This document shows, piece by piece, positions 1 to 5,495 of a DNA stretch of 7,931 bases. Source of the stretch: Chloroflexota bacterium (lineage in GTDB: Bacteria; Chloroflexota; Dehalococcoidia; Bin125); NCBI GenBank assembly GCA_026707335.1, contig JAPOXB010000049.1:1-7931 (forward strand), in the 5' to 3' direction. A program made the translations under genes and the position numbers. The notes below the pieces were generated by a model, which ran no database searches, was not told where the DNA came from, and worked only from the letters and a program-made list of their open reading frames with translations. The stretch's first letter is position 1, and the number at the start of each line of letters is the position of its first letter.

Positions 1-1
1 C

Positions 2-259
2 GGCGAGTTCTCGGACCCCGAGATCGACGCGCTGCTGGAGCAGGGACGCACGACCATCGGCGTCGAGAACCGGCTGCCGATCTACGACGAGATCCAGACC
101 AAGCTGCTCGAAGAGCACAATCCGCAGATCTACTGCAATTGGGGCCAGCCGGTCATCGCGCACCGTTCCTGGCTCAAGGGCTACGGCGCGACCCCCAACA
201 CCGTCTCCGCCAACTATGCGCTGTACAAGGCCTGGCTCGAGGGCAAGCCCGGCGTGTAG
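2..259 (+). CDS. ABC transporter substrate-binding protein, family 5 (peptide type), C-terminal fragment
   Basis: This is the last 85 residues of a protein whose start lies left of the window; the frame opens at base 2 and stops with TAG at 257-259. The segment containing YDEIQTKLLEEHNPQIYCNW followed by a hydrophobic-aromatic stretch and a terminal LYKAWLEG resembles the C-terminal lobe of family 5 solute-binding proteins (DppA/OppA type), where a helix beginning YxEIQ/YNEIQ precedes a strand that closes the ligand cleft. These proteins deliver di- or oligopeptides, or other small solutes, to an ABC permease outside the cytoplasmic membrane. The signal peptide and most of the binding pocket are missing, so the ligand cannot be named. 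No permease gene follows: the next gene converges on this one. Codons are strongly GC-ending like the host genes. The family call is from short sequence only and is moderately sure. Confidence 0.7.
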   Translation, partial: GEFSDPEIDALLEQGRTTIGVENRLPIYDEIQTKLLEEHNPQIYCNWGQPVIAHRSWLKGYGATPNTVSANYALYKAWLEGKPGV

Positions 260-264
260 CGGGG

Positions 265-393
265 AACCTCACCCCCTGTCCCCCTCTCCATCCAGAAGGA
301 TGGAGAGGGGGAACGTGGAGCCGAGCGCTCGGGAACCCTCCGGTCCCCCCTCTCCATTGCTCGGCAATGGAGAGGGGGCTAGGGGGTGAGGTT
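265..393. repeat. Nested palindromic (cloverleaf-like) intergenic element, possible bidirectional terminator
   Basis: The 157-bp gap between two converging genes is largely one symmetric structure. An outer perfect 13-bp inverted repeat pairs 265-277 (AACCTCACCCCCT) with 381-393. Inside are two perfect 15-bp hairpins: 279-293 with 298-312 (loop AGAA) and 346-360 with 364-378 (loop TCG). Both use almost the same arm, CCCCCTCTCCAT plus 2-3 bases. Between them lies a 12-bp perfect palindrome, CCGAGCGCTCGG, at 321-332, close to the centre of the outer repeat. A single strand could fold as a stem with three lobes. The position downstream of both converging stops suits transcription termination or mRNA 3'-end protection, but there is no T-run. 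The architecture resembles dispersed REP/MITE-like palindromes; copy number cannot be seen from one window. Confidence 0.85.
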
Positions 394-416
394 CGGGCGC
401 CCGCTCGGGGGTGCGG

Positions 417-1304
417 TCAGGACGGGGACGCCCAGGGCTGCGCGCCGCGAACCTCGCCCAGGTGCTGGTTGAAGACGGGCGATCGCTTCTCCTTGAAGGA
501 GAGGCCGCCCTCCTCGGCGTCGGGGTCCCAGTCGGAGATGGCGGTCTTGGCCGCGATGTCGTCGCAGGCCTGGTCCCAGGTCATCTCGTCGGCGTTGTAC
601 ATCGTGCGCTTCAGCAGGCGCATGGCGATCTGGGGGCCGTTGGCCAGCTCGGTGGCGAGCGCCATGGTGCGCTCTTCGAGTTCGTCGTCGGGCACGACCT
701 CGTTGAGCATGCCCAGTTCGAGCGCCTCCTGGGCGCTGGCGAAGCGCATGCGCAGGCAGAACTCCATCGCCCGGGTGACGCCCATGTGCTGCACCATCAG
801 CTTGTGGCCGCCCTCGTCGGGCAGCAGGCCGAAGCGCAGCGTGCCGCTGGTCAGCCGGGCGCTCTCGGCCGCGAGGCGGAAGTCGCAGGCCAGGGCCAGC
901 GAGAGGCCGGTCTGCACGGCGACGCCGTTGATCGCGGCGATGGTGATCTTGTCCAGCTCGCGCAGGGCCTTGTTGAGCGGCTGGGAGATCATGCGCAGGG
1001 CGTAGTAGGTCGCCATGGGGTTGTCGTGGCCGCTGTCGATGGGGCCGGCCAGGGGCCGGGCGTCATCGGCGAAGGAGATCGGCCGGCCGGTGATGTCGTC
1101 GCCGGCCGAGAAGGCGCGGCCGGAGCCGGTGATCACGACGACGCGCACGGCGTCGTCGAACTGGGCCTGCAGCAGGGCCTCGCGCAGGTCGCGCTTGTGG
1201 TGGTGGGTCAGGCCGTTCAGCCGCTCGGGCTGATTGAACCGCAGCCAGGCGATGCCGTGCTCGCGCAGACTCACCTCGAAGCCGCGGAAGTTGCCGAATT
1301 CCAT
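417..1304 (-). CDS. Crotonase-fold acyl-CoA protein (enoyl-CoA hydratase/isomerase family), third gene of operon
   Basis: This 295-residue protein has the crotonase fold: NQPERLNGL at 24-32, the first oxyanion-hole segment FSAGDD at 65-70, the second around NGVAVQTG at 126-133, and the C-terminal EKRSPVF at 272-278. Such enzymes bind acyl-CoA thioesters in the cytoplasm and hydrate, isomerise or hydrolyse them. Aligned by eye to rat enoyl-CoA hydratase, the positions of catalytic Glu144 and Glu164 are Ser135 and Thr155, so ordinary hydratase chemistry is doubtful. Asp163 in LPDEGG falls where PaaG-like isomerases carry their catalytic Asp, so isomerase is the better guess. The usual GGG of the oxyanion loop is QTG here. 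The start is well supported: AAAGGAG (minus strand, 1311-1317) lies 6 nt before ATG. It follows the second crotonase gene after 46 bp on the same strand. The substrate is unknown. Confidence 0.85.
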   Translation of the reverse strand: MEFGNFRGFEVSLREHGIAWLRFNQPERLNGLTHHHKRDLREALLQAQFDDAVRVVVITGSGRAFSAGDDITGRPISFADDARPLAGPIDSGHDNPMATYYALRMISQPLNKALRELDKITIAAINGVAVQTGLSLALACDFRLAAESARLTSGTLRFGLLPDEGGHKLMVQHMGVTRAMEFCLRMRFASAQEALELGMLNEVVPDDELEERTMALATELANGPQIAMRLLKRTMYNADEMTWDQACDDIAAKTAISDWDPDAEEGGLSFKEKRSPVFNQHLGEVRGAQPWASPS

Positions 1305-1350
1305 CTCGATCTCCTTTGCAGCGCGGGGGCGATCGACGCGCCCGGCCGGG

Positions 1351-2163
1351 TCATCGCCCGTGGAAGACGGGCTCCTGCTTGCTGGCGAAGGCGACCGCGG
1401 CGTCGTGGTGGTCGTGGTCGAGGGCGCTGAATCGCTGGTTGAGCGCCTCGTGTGCCAGGGCCTGCCGCAGCGAGTGCCCCTCGCCGAAGTTGAGGTTGGC
1501 CTTCATGCGCCCGAAGGCGAGCGTCGGCCCCTGCGCCAGCCCGGCGCAGTAGGCGAGGGCGTCTTCGAGGAAGGTGTCGGCGTCGTAGACGGCGGTCACG
1601 AGGCCGATCTCGCGCGCGCCCTCGGCGTCGAGCAGGTCGCCGCTGAGGAACAGCTCCCGCGCCCGCCCCCAGCCGACCAGACGCGGCAGCAGGTAGGTCG
1701 TGCCGAAGTCGCCGCTCAGCCCCACGTTGCGGAAGGCCGTGCCCAGCCGCGCCCGGCTCGAGGCCAACCGCACGTCGCAGGCCAGCACGAGGCCCAGCGC
1801 GCCGCCCACCGCGACGCCGTTGATCAGCGCCACGACGGGCTTGGGCAGGTCGTAGATCGCGCCGGTGGTGCTCTGGGCGGCGCGGGCCAGCAGGCCCGAC
1901 GCCTCCTCGTCGCTCTCGCCGCCGAAGGTGACGGCGCGGCGGTCGGCGGCCATGTCCTTCACGTCGCCGCCGGCCGAGAAGGCCCGTCCCGCGCCGGTGA
2001 TGGCGACGCAGCGCACGGCGGGGTCGGCGGCGGCGGCGGTCAGGGCGTCGGCCAGTTGGGCCAGCAGGTCGGCCGACATGGCGTTGAGCCGGTCGGGGCG
2101 GTTGAGCGTGATCAGCGCCACGCCGTCGTCGCGGGTATCGACCAGGATGGGGGCGTCGGACAT
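1351..2163 (-). CDS. Crotonase-fold acyl-CoA protein (probable isomerase type), second gene of operon
   Basis: A 270-residue crotonase with all landmarks of the fold: LNRPDRLNAM at 20-29, FSAGGDVK at 62-69 (first oxyanion segment), NGVAVGGALG at 115-124 (second), ACDVRLA at 128-134, and PVFHGR at the end. The two hydratase glutamates correspond to Gly124 and Phe144; Asp152 in LSGDFG matches the PaaG-type isomerase aspartate. The region AFRNVGLSGDFG followed by a YLLPRLVG motif is shared nearly word for word with the upstream gene, and both end with LAQGPT, GRMKANLN and a His/Asp-rich DHDH segment before PVF, so the two are clear duplicates. GGAGG (minus strand, 2168-2172) sits 4 nt before the ATG. 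It is 43 bp from the upstream gene and 46 bp from the downstream one, consistent with one transcript. It is probably cytoplasmic; the acyl-CoA substrate is not identifiable. Confidence 0.88.
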   Translation of the reverse strand: MSDAPILVDTRDDGVALITLNRPDRLNAMSADLLAQLADALTAAAADPAVRCVAITGAGRAFSAGGDVKDMAADRRAVTFGGESDEEASGLLARAAQSTTGAIYDLPKPVVALINGVAVGGALGLVLACDVRLASSRARLGTAFRNVGLSGDFGTTYLLPRLVGWGRARELFLSGDLLDAEGAREIGLVTAVYDADTFLEDALAYCAGLAQGPTLAFGRMKANLNFGEGHSLRQALAHEALNQRFSALDHDHHDAAVAFASKQEPVFHGR

Positions 2164-2181
2164 GGGTCCTCCAGGTGTGCT

Positions 2182-2199
2182 GCGGGCGGCTGCGCCCGC
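2182..2199 (-). other. Intercistronic GC hairpin between crotonase genes
   Basis: GCGGGCG at 2182-2188 pairs perfectly with 2193-2199 around a 4-nt loop. It lies in the 43-bp gap just after the stop of the first crotonase gene (2207) and about 10 nt before the ribosome binding site of the second (2168-2172). It lacks a T-run, so it is more plausibly a stability or attenuating element than a full terminator. In DNA this GC-rich, a 7-bp hairpin may also be chance. Confidence 0.4.
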
Positions 2200-2206
2200 C
2201 GGTTCG

Positions 2207-3028
2207 TCAGCGCCCGCTGAAGACGGGCTTGTCGCCGCGGATGAACGCTTCGACGGCGCCGGCGTGGTCGTGGTCGTCGCGCGACATGCGCGTGTTGATC
2301 GCCTCCGACATCAGGACCTCCTCCAGTCCGACGCCCTCGCCGGAGCGGTTGAGATTCGCCTTCATGCGGCCCAAAGCCTTGGTCGGGCCTTGCGCGAGGC
2401 GCCCGGCGTAGGCCAGCCCCTCCGCGAGGAAGTCGTCGGCGGGGTAGACGCGGTTGGCGAGCCCGATGGCGTGGGCGCGCTCGGCGTCGATCACCTCGCC
2501 GCCGAAGAAGATCTCGCGAGCGAGGCCCTGCCCGACCACGCGCGGCAGGAAGTAGGAACCGCCGAAATCGCCGGGCAGGCCGACGTTGCGGAAGGCCATG
2601 CCGAACTTCGCCTTCTCCGAGCAGAGCCGCACGTCGCAGGCGAGGGCGAAGCAGAAGCCCGCGCCGATGGCGTAGCCGTTGACCAGCGCGACGGTCGGCT
2701 TGGGCATCGTGTGCAGCAGGCCGCTGGTCTCGAGCTGGCGGTCCTGCATGGCCCGGATCGCGACGTCGGTGTGGTACTCGCCGTCGGGGCCGATGCCCTC
2801 CTGCCGGCTGCGCTCGCGCATCGACTTCACGTCGCCGCCGGCGCAGAAGGCGCGGCCCTGCCCCGTGAGGGCGACGCAGCGCACGGCGTCGTCGGCAGCG
2901 AGATCGGCGAGGGTCGCCCGCAGGGCGTCGCTCAGGTCGGTGTTCATCGCGTTGAGCGACTCGGGCCGGTTCAGCGTGACCAGCGCGACGCCGTCGTCAC
3001 GGCGCTCGACGAGGACGGTGTCGTTCAT
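2207..3028 (-). CDS. Crotonase-fold acyl-CoA protein (probable isomerase type), first gene of operon
   Basis: A 273-residue crotonase family member. I chose the ATG at 3028 rather than an in-frame ATG at 3100: GGGAG (minus strand, 3035-3039) lies 6 nt upstream, the N-terminus then matches the next paralog, and the longer form would cover the divergent promoter region. Motifs: LNRPESLNAM at 19-28, FCAGGDVK at 61-68, NGYAIGAG at 117-124, LACDVRL at 129-135, AFRNVGLPGDFG at 145-156, and the C-terminal PVFSGR. Positions equivalent to the hydratase Glu pair are Cys126 and Phe146; Asp154 takes the PaaG-like catalytic place. It is the promoter-proximal gene of the three. Known activities of such proteins include delta3/delta2-enoyl-CoA isomerisation and ring-expansion isomerisation of epoxy-phenylacetyl-CoA. 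No phenylacetate-pathway neighbours are present to support the latter. Confidence 0.88.
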   Translation of the reverse strand: MNDTVLVERRDDGVALVTLNRPESLNAMNTDLSDALRATLADLAADDAVRCVALTGQGRAFCAGGDVKSMRERSRQEGIGPDGEYHTDVAIRAMQDRQLETSGLLHTMPKPTVALVNGYAIGAGFCFALACDVRLCSEKAKFGMAFRNVGLPGDFGGSYFLPRVVGQGLAREIFFGGEVIDAERAHAIGLANRVYPADDFLAEGLAYAGRLAQGPTKALGRMKANLNRSGEGVGLEEVLMSEAINTRMSRDDHDHAGAVEAFIRGDKPVFSGR

Positions 3029-3067
3029 CCCACTCTCCCACGGCGGTCCCGGCGGCCGGACCCCGGC

Positions 3068-3096
3068 ATGGTCGCGGCTGGCGGCGGTGGTGACAA
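3068..3096 (-). promoter_or_regulatory. Candidate promoter of the crotonase operon
   Basis: On the minus strand, TTGTCA (3091-3096, 5 of 6 to the -35 consensus) is followed after exactly 17 bp by GACCAT (3068-3073, 3 of 6 to the -10). Transcription would start near 3061, giving a leader of about 33 nt that carries the GGGAG ribosome binding site of the first crotonase gene. The -10 is weak, so this is a candidate only. Confidence 0.4.
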
Positions 3097-3116
3097 GCAA
3101 CCGCGCGTCGCGCCGC

Positions 3117-3122
3117 TAGACT
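3117..3122 (+). promoter_or_regulatory. Candidate -10 element for leaderless SRAP mRNA
   Basis: TAGACT fits the TANNNT -10 pattern and ends 6 nt before the ATG at 3129. No Shine-Dalgarno sequence is visible upstream of that ATG. This spacing would place the transcription start at or next to the start codon, giving a leaderless message. No well-placed -35 was found: GTGACA at 3090-3095 is 21 bp away. The dehydratase gene at 6838 has the same arrangement. Confidence 0.4.
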
Positions 3123-3128
3123 GCCCGC

Positions 3129-3848
3129 ATGTGCGCTCGATTCACGCTCACGGTCGGCGTGGCGGAGGTCGCGGCGGCGCTGGGCGTCGACCCGTCGGCC
3201 ATCGAGGCGGCCGGCCATCGGCCGCGCTACAACATCGCGCCCACGCAGCACCACTTCATCGTCCGGGAGCGACAGGAGGAGCGGCAGGCGCTGGCCGCCC
3301 GATGGGGCCTGGTCAACCGCTGGGCGACCGACGCCAAGCGGGCCGGGGCGCAGATCAACGCGCGCTCGGAGGACGTGCCGCGCCGGCGGGCCTATCGGGC
3401 CGCGTGGGAGAAGGGGCGCCGCTGCCTCGTCCCGGCCGACGGCTTCTTCGAGTGGACGGGGCCGAAATCGGCGCGGCAGCCGGTCTGGTTCCACCGCCCC
3501 GAGGGCGGCCTGATCCTGCTGGCCGGGCTGTACGAGTCGTGGCGGGCGGGCGCCGACGACGAGTGGCGGCGCACGTTCACCGTCCTGACCACCGGGGCGA
3601 ACGAGACCGTCGCGCCGATCTACGACCGCATGCCGGTCATCCTGAGCCCCGACGACGCGGCGGAGTGGGTCTATCCGGGCAACGCGCCCGACGCGGTCTG
3701 GGAGCTGCTGCGCCCCGCGCCCGAGTCGCTGCTGGTGGGCGAGGCGGTGTCGCGGCGGGTGAACTCGGTGCGCAACGACGACCCCGCCTGCCTGGCCATC
3801 GAGCCCGAGGCCGAGCTGGCGACTCACCAGGGGGCGCTGTTTTCGTGA
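3129..3848 (+). CDS. SRAP-family abasic-site protein (YedK/HMCES-like) with His-to-Tyr change
   Basis: This 239-residue protein is an SRAP (SOS response-associated peptidase) family member. These proteins crosslink to abasic sites in single-stranded DNA through the alpha-amine and thiol of Cys2 and shield them from cleavage. The start is fixed by the chemistry: Met1 is followed by Cys2 (MCARF). Other motifs are RYNIAPTQ at 33-40, ARWGLV at 57-62, INARSE at 76-81, RRCLVPADGFFEW at 97-109 (with catalytic Glu108), RMPVIL at 167-172 and the late VNSV at 211-214. The family normally has His just before DRMP; here it is Tyr165 (codon TAC at 3621-3623), one base from a His codon. Length is normal for the family. 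It diverges from the crotonase operon and precedes the DinB gene by 43 bp, probably as one transcript. No LexA-type operator was recognised. Confidence 0.92.
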   Translation: MCARFTLTVGVAEVAAALGVDPSAIEAAGHRPRYNIAPTQHHFIVRERQEERQALAARWGLVNRWATDAKRAGAQINARSEDVPRRRAYRAAWEKGRRCLVPADGFFEWTGPKSARQPVWFHRPEGGLILLAGLYESWRAGADDEWRRTFTVLTTGANETVAPIYDRMPVILSPDDAAEWVYPGNAPDAVWELLRPAPESLLVGEAVSRRVNSVRNDDPACLAIEPEAELATHQGALFS

Positions 3849-3891
3849 GCATGCGCCGGCGCGACGCGCGGGCGCGGAGAGGGGAGCGGCA

Positions 3892-4413
3892 ATGCTGACG
3901 TCGATGGAGGGGTTCCTGCGCTACTTCGGGGGCGTGCACCGGCGGGCGATCCGCGACGTCGCGGCGCTGCCGCCCGCCGCCGACGGCTGGCGCCCCGCGC
4001 AGGGGGAGGGAGAGAAGGCCTGGACGATCAACGGCATCGTGGGGCACATGGCGACGGCGCGGCTGTACTTCGCCAGCGCCTACCGCGGCGAGGGCTGGGT
4101 GACGCCCGACCCGCCCGACGTGTCGAGCCGGGAGCGCTGGCTGCCCGCGCTCGAGGACAGCTGGGAGCGGCTGCAATCGCTGCTGGGCGAGACGCCCGAC
4201 GAAGCGCTGCGCCGCAAGGTGGCGATGATCGACACCGACGGCGCGATGTCGGGCTGGCGCGTGCTGCTGCTGATGGCGGAGCACGACATCCACCATCGCA
4301 GCCAGATCGACACCTACGCCGGCATGAACGGCTGGGATCCGCCCGACATCTACGGCCGCGCCGCCGAGACCATCGCCGGCCTGCAGGAGCAGCAGCGCTC
4401 GAAGTACCGGTGA
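3892..4413 (+). CDS. DinB-family (four-helix) putative metal-dependent protein
   Basis: A 173-residue protein with the DinB/YfiT pattern: His52 in IVGHMATA at the second helix, and the H-x3-H pair His131 and His135 in AEHDIHHRSQI near the third. In the family these three histidines bind a divalent metal (nickel or zinc) in a helical bundle. Some members act as thiol S-transferases, for instance with bacillithiol or mycothiol, but most are uncharacterised, so no reaction is assigned. There is no signal peptide; it should be cytoplasmic. GGGGAG at 3881-3886 lies 5 nt before the ATG and supports this start over a second ATG at 3904. It follows the SRAP gene by 43 bp. Some DinB genes were first seen as DNA-damage induced, which would suit this neighbour, but that link is inference only. 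The family call is firm; the function is open. Confidence 0.85.
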   Translation: MLTSMEGFLRYFGGVHRRAIRDVAALPPAADGWRPAQGEGEKAWTINGIVGHMATARLYFASAYRGEGWVTPDPPDVSSRERWLPALEDSWERLQSLLGETPDEALRRKVAMIDTDGAMSGWRVLLLMAEHDIHHRSQIDTYAGMNGWDPPDIYGRAAETIAGLQEQQRSKYR

Positions 4414-4649
4414 CGTCGCGGCGCCGACGACAGCCGCGGCCGGCCCGCGAGTCTTCACCCGCGCGTCACGGACGGAGGCGGCAGCCAGTCCCCACCGGTG
4501 CCAGACCGATGTAGGTCGGGACGACTTCGGTTCGTACCTAGTCCACGTCACTCCTTAGGAGACCGCTTCTCACACCCAGGGCCGCCATCGCCGAAGTGAT
4601 GCGTCTCTCGGGCCGGACGGAGTTGAGACAGCTCAACCGAGCGCCAGGG
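4414..4649. other. Intergenic region at the left edge of the low-GC island
   Basis: No convincing gene was found in these 236 bp between the converging DinB gene and the AbiEii-like toxin. GC-rich sequence like the host genes gives way to a less GC-rich stretch at about 4500, taken here as the left boundary of the toxin-antitoxin island. A small hairpin, GTTGAG at 4622-4627 pairing with 4632-4637 around ACAG, lies 12 nt after the toxin stop (4650-4652 on the minus strand). It could help end that transcript but has no T-run. A 5-bp hairpin, CGTCG at 4414-4418 with 4425-4429, directly follows the DinB stop and is equally weak. Confidence 0.5.
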
Positions 4650-5495
4650 TTATCGCCGTCGCATAGAGCGGAGAAGTTCCTGCGCGTAGCCGACGACGTC
4701 CGCTTGTATGTCATCATCGAGCCCCCGGGCGATGAAGCTCGCCGTCGCCACCGGGCCGGGTCCATCGTGGTGGCAGAAGTCCCGCTCAATGACCGACAGG
4801 GCATCATCGATGTAGGGACTGCGCTCGATAGAAGTCAGGCTGGCTACGACATCGTCGAGGCCAACACCCCTCCAGACGTAGAACAGGTCGTACGCATCCT
4901 TGTTCTCGGTCCTGTTCCCGAAGGCAAGCGCTTTGAGGACGGTGAAGGCACCTGGACCGCATACCGGAATGTTCCGGAAAGCCAAGGCGCCCGAGGGGAT
5001 GCGGCCGGACAACTCTTTCCGGCGCCGGTCCCTGAACGGCAGGTCGAGGCCTGGCGTGACGATCGCGGCAAAGTCAGGCTCGATGTGGAGGACCGTGCCT
5101 CCTCGAGTCGTGTCATCCGCGGGAGGAATCAGGAAGTCCACCCGCACCGGAGGACGTGTGGGGGCGGTCCAGGTCTGCAACGTCAGGTTGCCTTCGTCAT
5201 TCACAGCCGCCTTGAAACCTGCGTCCCGCAGCCTGGCGCCCAGGTCTCGGTAGCGATCCTTGTCCAGGATGTCGAGGGCGAGGCCCACATCCAGGTCCAT
5301 CGTGCCCGCGTGAGAGCCCGAGCCGGTCGGCAAGGCGTCCGGGTCAACGAGGAGGTAGAGAGCAAGTCCGCCGACCACGACGATCTCATCGAGCAGGTCG
5401 CCCAACTTGGTTGCGACGTAGAGGCATGTCGCACGGACGTGAGCCGACTGTGTACTGTCGTACCCTTCGCCTGTCGATGGCTTAGAGGTCACCAT
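4650..5495 (-). CDS. AbiEii-like nucleotidyltransferase toxin of a type IV toxin-antitoxin pair
   Basis: A 281-residue predicted nucleotidyltransferase. VVVGGLALYLL at 39-49 supplies the glycine turn. GTMDLDVGL at 64-72 gives the paired aspartates Asp67 and Asp69, and VRVDFLIP at 117-124 the third acidic residue, Asp120. Further on, VLKALAF at 186-192 and NKDAYDLFYVW at 198-208 match the lysine and K-D-x-Y-D-L motifs typical of AbiEii/DUF1814 proteins. In this family the toxin transfers nucleotides onto RNA targets (tRNA ends are documented for MenT relatives) and slows growth, aborting phage infection in AbiE. The gene overlaps the end of the antitoxin gene by 14 nt in another frame, so translation is probably coupled; only a weak GGGG precedes the ATG. 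Codons are far less GC-biased than in the flanking genes (34 of 60 G/C at 4921-4980), suggesting acquisition by transfer. The RNA target is unknown. Confidence 0.82.
   Translation of the reverse strand: MVTSKPSTGEGYDSTQSAHVRATCLYVATKLGDLLDEIVVVGGLALYLLVDPDALPTGSGSHAGTMDLDVGLALDILDKDRYRDLGARLRDAGFKAAVNDEGNLTLQTWTAPTRPPVRVDFLIPPADDTTRGGTVLHIEPDFAAIVTPGLDLPFRDRRRKELSGRIPSGALAFRNIPVCGPGAFTVLKALAFGNRTENKDAYDLFYVWRGVGLDDVVASLTSIERSPYIDDALSVIERDFCHHDGPGPVATASFIARGLDDDIQADVVGYAQELLRSMRRR

Noticed and set aside
3029..3100. N-terminal extension of the first crotonase from ATG 3100
   Set aside because: The added 24 residues are absent from the paralog, there is no ribosome binding site there, and the ATG at 3028 has one 6 nt upstream.
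1865..3898. Very long open plus-strand frame (677 codons) across the crotonase genes
   Set aside because: It runs antisense to two crotonase genes with complete motifs and ribosome binding sites, and its translation is low-complexity Ala/Gly/Arg/Val. Long antisense frames are expected where third positions are nearly all G or C.
4501..4545. Possible tRNA or attachment-site remnant (GGTTCG and short complementary segments)
   Set aside because: GGTTCGTACC looks superficially like a T-arm, but no acceptor, D-arm or anticodon stem can be folded around it.
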